Below are positions 17,565-25,431 of a DNA stretch of 64,000 nucleotides, one piece after another (within the stretch, counting starts at the first letter, position 1; each line of letters starts with the position of its first letter). Source of the stretch: Prevotella heparinolytica (lineage in GTDB: Bacteria; Bacteroidota; Bacteroidia; Bacteroidales; Bacteroidaceae). Location: positions 1 to 64,000 of the forward strand of contig NZ_SLXB01000021.1 of assembly GCF_004342845.1 (NCBI RefSeq), given 5' to 3'. Below the pieces are notes generated by a model, which saw nothing but the letters and a program-made list of their open reading frames with translations, did no database searches and was not told the origin of the DNA. Both the position numbers and the translations under genes were made by a program.

Positions 17565-18263
17565 TTATTGGTTTTGTAGGTTTAGCAAGTGGCATGCCAC
17601 AAGGGCTGCCGTCTCTGTGCGCAGGCGCGATTTCCCCAAACTGACGGGGCGGAAGCCATGTACCTCGGCTGTTTTTACCTCCTCTTCGCTGAAGTCACCC
17701 TCCGGCCCGATGAGGATTACGGCGTCGAGTCCGGGTGTCAGTACGTCTTTCAGTAACGGTTTTTCGCCTTCGTAGCAATGGGCTATGAACTTCTGTCCCT
17801 CGAAAGGCTGTGCAACGAATTGCTTGAAGTCGGTCATTTCGTTCAGTCGGGGCATACGTGCTTTGAGTGACTGCTTGATGGCAGATACAAGTATTTTTGA
17901 AATGCGCTCTGTCTTGACGACCTTTCGTTCGGAGAAACGGCAGTTCAGGAATGTCAGTTCGTCGAAGCCTATCTCGGTGGCCTTCTCGGCAAACCACTCT
18001 GTGCGGTCCATGTTTTTGGTGGGAGCCAGGGCTATATGGAGATGCCCTGTCCATAAGGGGGCTTGCGGGATGGTTTCCAGAATGCGGACAAGGCAACGCT
18101 TGTTGGTGGCGGTACTGATTTCGGCACGATAGAAGTTTCCTTTTCCGTCCGTCAATGTCACTTCGTCTCCCGTTTGCAGGCGCAATACGCGTACGGCATG
18201 TGCGGCCTCTTCTTCAGGAAGTTCTGCGCAAGTTTGTATGTCAGGTGTATAGAAGACATGCAT
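17565..18263 (-). CDS. rsmE: 16S rRNA (uracil1498-N3)-methyltransferase
   Basis: SPOUT-class methylase acting on U1498 of 16S rRNA. 232 residues with N-terminal PUA-like domain (about 1-70) and the knot region: ALAPTKNMDRTEWFAEKATEIG, then LIGPEGDFSEEEV and the terminal SLGKSRLRTETAAL, all RsmE signatures. It follows the bifunctional-nuclease gene by 11 bp, suggesting co-transcription from 18856 or further upstream. Confidence 0.92.
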   Translation of the reverse strand: MHVFYTPDIQTCAELPEEEAAHAVRVLRLQTGDEVTLTDGKGNFYRAEISTATNKRCLVRILETIPQAPLWTGHLHIALAPTKNMDRTEWFAEKATEIGFDELTFLNCRFSERKVVKTERISKILVSAIKQSLKARMPRLNEMTDFKQFVAQPFEGQKFIAHCYEGEKPLLKDVLTPGLDAVILIGPEGDFSEEEVKTAEVHGFRPVSLGKSRLRTETAALVACHLLNLQNQ

Positions 18264-18274
18264 GGCTGTTCGTT

Positions 18275-18856
18275 TTATTCTTTTTCCATACTTCTAATCC
18301 GGTCTCTCAAGCGGGCGGCCCGCTCATAATCCTCGTCTTCGATGGCCTTTTGCAAAGCCGCTTTCAGCATTTCCAGCGAGTCTTCTTGCAAAAACTCATC
18401 TTGGGAGGGACTGCCGTCTCCCATAGGAGCGGTAGATTGCTCTCCCGTTTTCAGGCGCTCTGCTTCCAGAATATCCTCGTAGATAAAGATAGGGGCATCC
18501 ATCCGTAGGGCCAAAGTTACGGCATCGCTGGTACGGGCGTCGATGCGTAGAATGGTTTCTTCGGCTTTCATGTAAAGGAAGGAGTAAAAAATGCCGTTCT
18601 CTGCCTTGTAGATGAGGATGCGCAGCAGTTTGACGCCTAATATCTCGAGCACCGAGGCAAACAGGTTGTGTGTCATCGGGCGGGGCGGGATGATTTTTTT
18701 CAGTTCGATGAGCATGGCTTGGGCTTCGTAAGCGCCGATAATGACCGGAAGCTGCCTGTTTCCTCCTACTTCGGCCAAAACCAAGGCGTAGGCGCCTGCC
18801 TGCGCTTGGCTGTTTGAAATATTCTGTACTTGTAATTCTATCTTTTTCTTATTCAT
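18275..18856 (-). CDS. Bifunctional nuclease-family protein with UVR motif
   Basis: 193 residues. The BFN (DUF151) domain covers about 1-135: LPVIIGAYEAQAMLIELKKI followed by RPMTHNLFASVLEILG and RTSDAVTLALRMDAPIFI. The tail (about 158-193) is a UvrB/UvrC-type helix-turn motif, AIEDEDYERAARLRDRI. Members bind or cut nucleic acids in vitro; the cellular job in Bacteroidetes is not settled. Neighbours are rRNA modification and nucleoside transport genes. Confidence 0.85.
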   Translation of the reverse strand: MNKKKIELQVQNISNSQAQAGAYALVLAEVGGNRQLPVIIGAYEAQAMLIELKKIIPPRPMTHNLFASVLEILGVKLLRILIYKAENGIFYSFLYMKAEETILRIDARTSDAVTLALRMDAPIFIYEDILEAERLKTGEQSTAPMGDGSPSQDEFLQEDSLEMLKAALQKAIEDEDYERAARLRDRIRSMEKE

Positions 18857-18877
18857 AGGGCTATAAATCCTTCTTTC

Positions 18878-20143
18878 TTATTTTCTCTCCTCCGGTCGGT
18901 GTTTGTATTTAAAGACGATTGAAAAGACCACCGCCACCACCAGTGCATAAATGGCAAATGTGTACCATGCTGATTGCCACTGCGCGATTTGCGGTGCCGT
19001 ACTGTTGAAATCGACAAAATAATTGACTACCGCCTGTGCTCCCAGCGTGCCGATGGTGGCTCCGAAACCGTTTGTCATGATGACAAACAGTCCTTGTGCA
19101 CTGGAGCGGATTTCTTTATCGGTCTCCCTGTCTACAAACAAGGAACCGGAAATGTTGAAGAAATCGAATGCAACTCCATAAACAATCATGGAGAGCACGA
19201 ACATCCATACACCGCCGCCGGGATTTCCGCTACCGAAGAGGGCAAAACGGAGCACCCATGCCAGCATGGCAATCAGCATCACCTGTTTGATGCCGAAACG
19301 TTTCAGGAAGAATGGTATCAGCAGGATGCAGAGCGTCTCGGATATTTGCGATAGAGAAATCAAGATGTTGGCATGCTGCACGCCGAAAGTGTCGGCATAT
19401 TCGGGGATGTTTCCGAAGCTGCTGATGTATGGATTGGCAAAGCCGTTGGTTATTTGTAGCGACACGCCCAACAGCATGGAGAAAATGAAGAAAAGAGCCA
19501 TCTTCTTCTGTTTGAACAATGTAAATGCACGTAATCCCAAGGCCTCCACCAGAGACTTGGTCTGTCCGCCCTTGCTGGTGGGGCAAGCCGGAAGCGACAG
19601 GGCATAAACGCCATATACCAGTCCGATGAGGGCGCAGGCGAAGAATTGCCCATAGGTGTTTTGCAGTCCCAGTAAATCGACCATCCACATGGAGCAGATA
19701 AAACCGATGGTGCCGAAAATGCGGATAGGGGGAAAGGTCTTGATAGTGTCCAGTCCTGCCTTATCCAATGCGGTATAGGCCACGGAATTGGAGAGGGCGA
19801 GGGTGGGCATATAGAAAGCGACACTTAACGAATAGAAAGTAAACAGAATGCCGAACTCTGCATTTGCGCCTGCGGCCATGCCGTAATAATCGGTGAGCCC
19901 CATGAAGACGGCGGCAATGAAATGACTGAGGCTAAGCAGCTTCTGTGCCGGTATCCAACGGTCGGCAATGATGCCCAGAATGGCAGGCATGAAGAGCGAC
20001 ACGATGCCTTGCATGGCGTAGAACATGCCGATATGACCGGCCAGCCCTACATTAACCAGATAGCTGCCCATAGATGTGAGATAGGCTCCCCACACGGCAA
20101 ATTGCAGGAAGTTCATGATAATCAAGCGGATTTTGATGCTCAT
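18878..20143 (-). CDS. Nucleoside:H+ symporter-type MFS permease
   Basis: 421 residues with about twelve hydrophobic segments. The opening MSIKIRLIIMNFLQFAVWGAYLTSMGSYL and the GIIADRW loop are characteristic of the NHS (NupG/XapB-like) branch of the major facilitator superfamily. It likely imports nucleosides across the inner membrane. It has an unusual upstream region: an 18-bp palindrome over the promoter and a short terminator-ended RNA (20232-20304), so expression is probably controlled. Confidence 0.85.
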   Translation of the reverse strand: MSIKIRLIIMNFLQFAVWGAYLTSMGSYLVNVGLAGHIGMFYAMQGIVSLFMPAILGIIADRWIPAQKLLSLSHFIAAVFMGLTDYYGMAAGANAEFGILFTFYSLSVAFYMPTLALSNSVAYTALDKAGLDTIKTFPPIRIFGTIGFICSMWMVDLLGLQNTYGQFFACALIGLVYGVYALSLPACPTSKGGQTKSLVEALGLRAFTLFKQKKMALFFIFSMLLGVSLQITNGFANPYISSFGNIPEYADTFGVQHANILISLSQISETLCILLIPFFLKRFGIKQVMLIAMLAWVLRFALFGSGNPGGGVWMFVLSMIVYGVAFDFFNISGSLFVDRETDKEIRSSAQGLFVIMTNGFGATIGTLGAQAVVNYFVDFNSTAPQIAQWQSAWYTFAIYALVVAVVFSIVFKYKHRPEERK

Positions 20144-20231
20144 AATTTCTTTCTTTTTTATGTGTTTTTCTTATTTATACATTGCCGCAAATGTAGGTAT
20201 TTTCTCGGAAAGGAAGAAAGGAAGGAGGGGA

Positions 20232-20304
20232 TAATAAAAAAAGAAGGCCATCTATCCCAGACAGCCAATCTTTATTAACCTTAAATCTAATACCATGAAA
20301 AACA
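20232..20304 (-). ncRNA. Candidate small RNA / attenuated leader upstream of nucleoside permease
   Basis: On the minus strand a TACCTTTG box (20317 down to 20310) is followed by about 70 nt containing TTTTTCAT-GGTATTAGATTTAAGGTTAA, then an intrinsic terminator: GGCTGTCT (20266-20259) pairs with AGATGGCC (20253-20246) over 8 bp with two wobbles, followed by a T-rich run (20245-20235). The permease ATG is 90 bp further on. A leader at 48879 shares the TTTTTCAT...TTTAAGGTTA motif, suggesting a paralogous sRNA family. Confidence 0.55.
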
Positions 20305-20309
20305 CAGTG

Positions 20310-20341
20310 CAAAGGTATATGGTTTATGTTATATAACATAA
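20310..20341 (-). promoter_or_regulatory. Promoter with 18-bp palindromic operator
   Basis: TACCTTTG (minus strand, 20317-20310) preceded 19 bp upstream by TATG as a 3-of-4 -33 element. The perfect palindrome TTATGTTATATAACATAA (20324-20341) sits between and over them, an ideal place for a dimeric repressor or activator. A second palindrome, AACCTTATTTAAGGTT, lies at 20369-20384. Confidence 0.6.
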
Positions 20342-20539
20342 TATTCCTGTCTGTTTCTTCTATCTGTTAACCTTATTTAAGGTTTTTGGTTTGGATGAAG
20401 AAAGCTGCGTACGAGATTAGCCGGTGTTTGGCATGAAACTTAAAAGTCGGTTGTATCGCCGAGGCGCGGTACTCATCGTTTCTGAAAAATCTTATCAAAA
20501 TCTCTGTCAGTAGAGTAAGAGAAAAAGAAGAGACAGGAT

Positions 20540-20605
20540 TACTACCGTACTGAAGGTACATCAGTCGTATACTGATGTGGCTTCAGTCGTATACTGATCT
20601 ACCCC
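20540..20605. repeat. Three 22-bp units with palindromic CAGTCGTATACTGAT core
   Basis: CAGTCGTATACTGAT occurs at 20562 and again exactly 22 bp later at 20584; a weaker unit (CCGTACTGAAGGTAC) precedes at 20540-20561. The array runs directly into a CCC/GGG hairpin, as at 10158-10276. Confidence 0.7.
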
Positions 20606-20631
20606 CTCGCCAGAAGGTGTTCTGGCAAGGG
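20604..20631. repeat. CCCTCGCCAGAA hairpin, third copy of the family
   Basis: CCCTCGCCAGAA (20604-20615) pairs with TTCTGGCAAGGG (20620-20631), one mismatch, 4-nt loop. Very close in sequence to the hairpin at 11157-11193. The rest of 20144-20766 holds the sRNA/promoter region described separately and no gene. Confidence 0.65.
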
Positions 20632-20766
20632 TCTCCGGCTCTTTGGATTCTTTGCCGGAAATGAAATGACCATAGTAAATAGTTAATACATAACAGGCGT
20701 TTTTCCTGTCTGTTTATGGAATCAGTCTTGTGTTTTGAGAAAGCCTCAGATGGTTGAGGCTCTTCT

Positions 20767-21948
20767 TTATTCCACATACAGCACCAACCCTTTCAGGTAT
20801 TCCCCTTCGGGATGATAGATGCTTACCGGATGGTCGGCAGGTTGTGTCAGTTGATGCAAGATGCGCACGCAGCGTCCCGACATGGCGGCGGCAGTAAACA
20901 CGGCTGTGCGGAAATTTTCTTTGCTCACCGCCTGCGAGCAGGAGAAAGTGAAAAGAATGCCACCCGGCTTAATCTTCTCGAAAGCCTTGACATTCAGTTT
21001 GCGATAGCCTTGCAGGGCATTGCGCAGGGCGTCGCGGTGTTTGGCAAAGGCAGGCGGGTCGAGGATGATGAGGTCGTATTGGTCGCCCATGCGGTCCAGA
21101 TACTTGAAAGCATCTTCGGCATAGGCTGCATGGCGGTTGTCGCCGGGGAAGTTCAACTCAATGTTCTTGTTTGTCAAATCGATGGCTTTGGCCGAACTGT
21201 CAACGGAGTGCACCAATTGGGCATTACCTCGCATGGCATAGACGGAGAATCCGCCGGTGTAGCAGAACATGTTCAAAACACTGCGCCCCGGAGCGTAGCG
21301 TTCCAGCAGGGCACGGTTCTCACGCTGGTCGACGAAGAAACCCGTTTTTTGCCCTTTCAACCAGTCTATATGAAACTTCAACCCATACTCCGTGGTAATA
21401 TTGTCGGTGCCTCCGCCTTTCAGAAAACCGTTTTCGGGATAGAGGTCGGCCTTAAAGGGAAGGGTTGTCTCCGATTTATAATAGATGTTGTCTATTTTAT
21501 CGCCCATCACTTCGGCCAATGCGCGGGCTATGGTCATACGGTCGAGGTGCATGCCGGCAGAATGGGCTTGCATGACGGCTGTGCGGGCATACACATCGAT
21601 GACGAGCCCCGGAAGGTTGTCGCCTTCTCCGTGCACCAGACGATAGGTGTTGTTTGTTGCGCTTTCGGCAATACCGATGCTGCGCCGCATGTTATAGGCT
21701 ACGCTGAGTTTGCGTTTCCAGAAATCGGTATCGATTGCTTCGTCTTGTCGGAAAGTCAATACACGTACGGCGATGCTGCCGATTTGAAAATGTCCTTTGG
21801 CTATAAATTCTTTTCGGGAAGTGTAAATCTCTACTACTTCTCCTTCTTCGGGTTCGCCGTCAAAATGTGCGATGGCACCGGAAAACACCCATGGGTGGAA
21901 ACGCTTCAATGATTCTTCTTTACCGGGTTTGAGATATACTTTATACAT
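20767..21948 (-). CDS. rlmI: RlmI-type 23S rRNA methyltransferase
   Basis: Class I SAM-dependent methylase of 393 residues, start 21948 (MYKVYLKPGKEESLKRFHPWVFSGAI). The N-terminal PUA-like part (about 1-75) and an RlmI middle domain precede a Rossmann core with VLNMFCYTGGFSVYA (SAM motif I), LDPPAFAKHRDAL (motif IV) and the catalytic-Cys region FTFSCSQAVS. The family forms m5C1962 in 23S rRNA in E. coli. Paralogues with other targets exist, so the symbol is by family. Confidence 0.85.
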   Translation of the reverse strand: MYKVYLKPGKEESLKRFHPWVFSGAIAHFDGEPEEGEVVEIYTSRKEFIAKGHFQIGSIAVRVLTFRQDEAIDTDFWKRKLSVAYNMRRSIGIAESATNNTYRLVHGEGDNLPGLVIDVYARTAVMQAHSAGMHLDRMTIARALAEVMGDKIDNIYYKSETTLPFKADLYPENGFLKGGGTDNITTEYGLKFHIDWLKGQKTGFFVDQRENRALLERYAPGRSVLNMFCYTGGFSVYAMRGNAQLVHSVDSSAKAIDLTNKNIELNFPGDNRHAAYAEDAFKYLDRMGDQYDLIILDPPAFAKHRDALRNALQGYRKLNVKAFEKIKPGGILFTFSCSQAVSKENFRTAVFTAAAMSGRCVRILHQLTQPADHPVSIYHPEGEYLKGLVLYVE

Positions 21949-22088
21949 AAACGAACGGTTATTTATATTATCACTCATTCTGTCATTCTGCGCAAAGAAC
22001 ACGCTTTCTTTATGATATGAATGGTGAAAGAGATGGTTACTATCGTCAATTTAATCAGAAACTTGGCAGTATGGGATATGATATTATA

Positions 22089-22709
22089 TTATTCTGTCTC
22101 TTCTTCTGCGGCAATTATAAAATCGCCGGATTTCTTTAGTTCCTGCAATCTGTTGTAGATGTTGAGGCACGCCCACGCATCGGTGGCGGCATATAGCTGC
22201 TGGGATTGCGTCAGTATTTCGGCCTCCCAATTGGAGAGCTGTTGGTTCTTTGAGATTTTCTCTCCGAATAGAATGGCGTAAATCTTTTGCAGGCTCTTGT
22301 CCTGAATACCAAAGGGGCGGACAAACTCTTGCAGCTCGACGACGGAGCGAGGCTCGAACGGAGCACGTTTGTGAAGCATCATGAAATCGTCTTTCAACGA
22401 GAGGCCTATTTTCGTGATGGAAGGGTTTTCCAGCAGTGTGATTATGGGGAGGGTCAGTCCGGTGAGGTTCAGGCGAAACAGGAAACAATGTTCTTCCGAA
22501 GCAATTTGCAGCAGTGCGACTTTGTACGACTGTCCTTTGTTGAACGAGGGACGCGTTTCGCTGTCGATACCCAGTTGCGGACAAGTTTTCAGATAGTTTA
22601 CGGCTTTTTCGGCTTCCCAAGGAGTTTGTACGACATGTATCTGTCCTGTGAAAGCAGCTTTCGGCAGCTCCTTCAGTATCTCTTTGTTGATTGTTCTATG
22701 TATGACCAT
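22089..22709 (-). CDS. 3'-5' exonuclease, RNase D-like
   Basis: 206 residues matching the DnaQ-like DEDD exonuclease fold: GIDSETRPSF (D and E of motif I, near residues 48-50), SLKDDFMML (motif II) and LYAATDAWACLNIY (motif III). It lacks HRDC domains, so it resembles the stand-alone 3'-5' exonucleases of Bacteroidetes rather than full RNase D. Starts 7 bp after the DUF5063 gene; the pair is likely an operon with the RlmI gene downstream. Confidence 0.85.
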   Translation of the reverse strand: MVIHRTINKEILKELPKAAFTGQIHVVQTPWEAEKAVNYLKTCPQLGIDSETRPSFNKGQSYKVALLQIASEEHCFLFRLNLTGLTLPIITLLENPSITKIGLSLKDDFMMLHKRAPFEPRSVVELQEFVRPFGIQDKSLQKIYAILFGEKISKNQQLSNWEAEILTQSQQLYAATDAWACLNIYNRLQELKKSGDFIIAAEEETE

Positions 22710-22716
22710 GTGCTGT

Positions 22717-23280
22717 TTACTTTAAGTCAACCTCTTCAGTTGTCTCTTCCTCTTCCTCGTTTTCGTCTTGCGCATATCTCACACTATGCAGGGCACGCAA
22801 GGTATTGACGAGCTTTTGTCCCCAATACAGGCGGAAATTCTCCTGACAGATGGCAAGAGCGTCGTTCATGGTTTCGTTCAGTCCCAGTTGAAAAACGAAA
22901 ATGAAGTCCTTGATGTCCTGATAGATATCGGCTAAATCCTCGGATATGTATTTGGTGATGGGTTGGTCGCTATATTTCATGTCCGAAACGAACACCTCCA
23001 GATAATCGTCCTTGCCGGCAAGGATATTGGAGAGGTTCATGCGGAGTACCTCATAAGTTTCTTCGGTGACGAAGGTTTCCGGTGCTTCATCCCCTATGGG
23101 TTTGCAGTCGGGCAGCATGGAGGTCTTGAGGTAAAGCAGTGGAAGAATTTTCAGGGATGTGTCGATGAAAATGGAGGGTTTCATCCCTTCCGCCTGTTCC
23201 AGAAATTTACAGAACTCGGCGGCTACTGTAACAAACTCTACGACATTGCGATCGAATATCACTTGGCTTTCTTTTTTCAT
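22717..23280 (-). CDS. DUF5063 domain protein
   Basis: 187 residues from ATG 23280 (MKKESQVIFDRNVVEFVTVAAEF); an upstream ATG at 23304 is possible. Helical cytosolic protein with a DUF5063 pattern (LPLLYLKTSMLPDC; YQDIKDFIFVFQLGL; LYWGQKLVNTLRALH) and an acidic tail. It is regularly found beside the 3'-5' exonuclease in Bacteroides, hinting at a shared nucleic acid role, but no activity is known. Confidence 0.75.
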   Translation of the reverse strand: MKKESQVIFDRNVVEFVTVAAEFCKFLEQAEGMKPSIFIDTSLKILPLLYLKTSMLPDCKPIGDEAPETFVTEETYEVLRMNLSNILAGKDDYLEVFVSDMKYSDQPITKYISEDLADIYQDIKDFIFVFQLGLNETMNDALAICQENFRLYWGQKLVNTLRALHSVRYAQDENEEEEETTEEVDLK

Positions 23281-23517
23281 ATATGATGGCACTTTGAGAT
23301 GCAAAGATAGCGTAAACCGGAAGTAGAAGCAAATTAATCAGGGGATTATTCTTTTTTTCACTATTGCGATGTATTGCTTTTCCCCGATATGCCGTGGGGC
23401 TGATGTCAGGTTTGTGGGAGTGTGCATCCGGAAAGTGTAGGTTCTGGGACGGACGGGCGTTCGTTGATTTTAGGCTTGCAGAATATATTATATAATAATG
23501 TATGATTATTACATTAT

Positions 23518-24132
23518 TTATAATGTGTCTTTTATGTCACTTAGCTCTACCAGCTTATTCACAATGGCATAAATGGTGAGGCCGGCCGGAGAATGAATCT
23601 GTAATTTACGAGCTATGTTCCGGCGATGGGTGATGACGGTGTGAATGGAAAGATAGAGCTTGTCGGCAATGGCTTTATTGGTCATGCCTTTCACTACGCA
23701 CGTAATAATTTCTTTTTCGCGTTGGCTCAGGGTCTCCTGCTCGCTATCTTTCTCTTCTTCCTCTTCGGTGTGCAGCAACCGGTTGATTTTGGAAGAAATG
23801 ACATCTACATCATCGCAGATGGCAAAATTCTCGTCGTACTCTTTCAACGTGTTGTTGTCTATGACGGAACATATCATAGCGACATATTTGATTCTGCTTC
23901 GTCCGTGTTCTGCTTTGAAAGAAGCTAAGTCGAACCATCCGCCGAAAGTGGGGTTGATGATTACTATGTCAGCCGGATGCATGTGGATGTAGTTCTGCAA
24001 CGATTCCGGCGAAGCAACCTCAATGGGGTGGACATTCAGGTTGGGAATACGTTTGAGTACAGCCGTAAGGCCACTTCGGATGATAATCGAAGTTTCTGCG
24101 ACAACAATCTTCAAAGAGGCATTATTGTTCAT
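23518..24132 (-). CDS. LuxR-type regulator with non-canonical receiver
   Basis: 204 residues. The first 120 resemble a response-regulator receiver, but the acidic pair is replaced by VVAETS (residues 10-15) and the phosphoryl Asp by Asn60 (ADIVIINPTF), so phosphorylation is unlikely. Residues about 137-195 form a GerE/LuxR helix-turn-helix: LSQREKEIITCVVKGMTNKAIADKLYLS. Its start overlaps the end of the hemerythrin/RIC gene by 11 bp, so the two are translationally coupled and the regulator probably serves nitrosative or oxidative stress genes (inference). Confidence 0.85.
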   Translation of the reverse strand: MNNNASLKIVVAETSIIIRSGLTAVLKRIPNLNVHPIEVASPESLQNYIHMHPADIVIINPTFGGWFDLASFKAEHGRSRIKYVAMICSVIDNNTLKEYDENFAICDDVDVISSKINRLLHTEEEEEKDSEQETLSQREKEIITCVVKGMTNKAIADKLYLSIHTVITHRRNIARKLQIHSPAGLTIYAIVNKLVELSDIKDTL

Positions 24133-24826
24133 CTTTCAGCTCCTTTTCTATTTGTGCTACGGCGGGAACAAACATATAATCCTCTACCTGACAGTGGGTT
24201 GCAAGGTCTTGCTCGCAGTTGAATATGTCGAACAAAACAGCATTCAGCAGATTGTTGTTCTCTTTTTCCGGGTAGTATTTGATAATGATGTTTTTCAACT
24301 CTTTCAGCTTGGTCTCTATCTGATTGTGCTTACAAGCAAAAGTGGCGATATTATAATTATCCGACAGCCTGCCCTGCATCAGTTGTTCTACGTAGGTGAA
24401 TACGGCTGTATTCTCGTATTCCATGTGGCGTCGTACTTCCTTGGCATATTCATCGAAAAACTTTAAAATGAGGGACGCCACATCATTTGTACCGGAACTG
24501 TCGATGGCTTCGATCAGCTTGCTGCGGATGGCCGGCAGGTTGAAATCCAGAAAGTAAGTATGGGCGCGTTTCAGATAATCCATAAGGGCAAGGATGGAGA
24601 ATTCGTTCCCGTTTCCGTTATAGGAGTATTGCTCTTCGCTGATGAAATTGGCGACAGCGAGGAATGTCGGGCAATCAACGCCTTGCGCTTTACAGACATC
24701 TTTAACGCTTTTGTCTCCGAACCCTAATGAGAGCCCGAAACGACTCATCACCATCAATAGGGAGTAATTATCGCAGATGAGATCGCTCATTTTATCTGTT
24801 GCACGGTACTTATGTTGCTCGTTCAT
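24122..24826 (-). CDS. Hemerythrin-domain protein, RIC/YtfE-like
   Basis: 234 residues from start 24826. N-terminal DUF542-like part (DKMSDLICDNYSLLMVMSRFGLSLGFGDKSVKDVC) and C-terminal hemerythrin four-helix region with His/Glu ligands (RRHMEYENTAVFTYVEQL; KHNQIE; LATHCQVEDYMFVPAV). RIC proteins repair iron-sulfur clusters after nitric oxide or oxidative damage. The usual double-Cys motif of the ScdA domain is not seen, a common Bacteroides variant. Overlaps the LuxR gene. Confidence 0.85.
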   Translation of the reverse strand: MNEQHKYRATDKMSDLICDNYSLLMVMSRFGLSLGFGDKSVKDVCKAQGVDCPTFLAVANFISEEQYSYNGNGNEFSILALMDYLKRAHTYFLDFNLPAIRSKLIEAIDSSGTNDVASLILKFFDEYAKEVRRHMEYENTAVFTYVEQLMQGRLSDNYNIATFACKHNQIETKLKELKNIIIKYYPEKENNNLLNAVLFDIFNCEQDLATHCQVEDYMFVPAVAQIEKELKDEQ

Positions 24827-24993
24827 TGTGTGGTATCGTTTTTTATGCTCTGAATTAATATGCAAAGTAACGACTTTTCTTTGAAAGGAGCAATCGCTAT
24901 TAGTAGGTATTTTGGAATCGGTTGGTATTGAGTGCTCTGTGGATGTCGGAAAGAATGAACTATAAGCTTTAGTTTTATTTAACGAGATAAATT

Positions 24994-25007
24994 AGTTTGT
25001 AAACTAT
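24994..25007. promoter_or_regulatory. Possible BlaI operator
   Basis: TAGTTTGTAAACTA: TAGTTT and AAACTA are inverted copies around a GT centre. It lies 33 bp upstream of the BlaI-family gene, in the expected promoter zone; BlaI/MecI proteins bind short dyads and autoregulate. Identity of the site is inferred. Confidence 0.4.
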
Positions 25008-25039
25008 AAATTTTAGTTCTTTGCAAAAAATATAAGAAA

Positions 25040-25405
25040 ATGATGAAAGGATTGACTGTAAAAGAAGAGGAGATTATGGGCTTTTTCTGGGAAAAAGGTC
25101 CATTGTTTGTAAAGGAGATGCTGGGGTTCTATGCAGAACCGAAACCGCATTTCAATACTTTGTCCACCATTGTCAGAGGACTCGAAGATAAAGGCTTTTT
25201 GAGTCATCACACTTATGGAAACACTTATCAGTATTATGCGGTGGTGAGTGAGGAAGATTTCCGTAAACGGACATTGAAAGATGTTATCCGTAAATATTTC
25301 GACAATTCCTATCTCAGTGCAGTGTCGTCGCTGGTGAAAGAAGAGGAACTTTCGCTGGAGGAGTTGAAACAACTGATACTGGAAGTGGAGAAAGGGAAGA
25401 GATAA
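25040..25405 (+). CDS. BlaI/MecI/CopY-family repressor
   Basis: 121 residues, winged-helix DNA-binding domain at about 5-75 (LTVKEEEIMGFFWEKGPLFVKEML; HFNTLSTIVRGLEDKGFLSHHTYGNTYQYYAVV) followed by a dimerisation tail. In this family a BlaR1-type membrane protease relieves repression by cleaving the regulator. A BlaR1-like gene lies two genes downstream in the same direction. Start ATG 25040 or 25043. Confidence 0.9.
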   Translation: MMKGLTVKEEEIMGFFWEKGPLFVKEMLGFYAEPKPHFNTLSTIVRGLEDKGFLSHHTYGNTYQYYAVVSEEDFRKRTLKDVIRKYFDNSYLSAVSSLVKEEELSLEELKQLILEVEKGKR

Positions 25406-25431
25406 GAAATGACAGGAACAAAAGAGTATTT

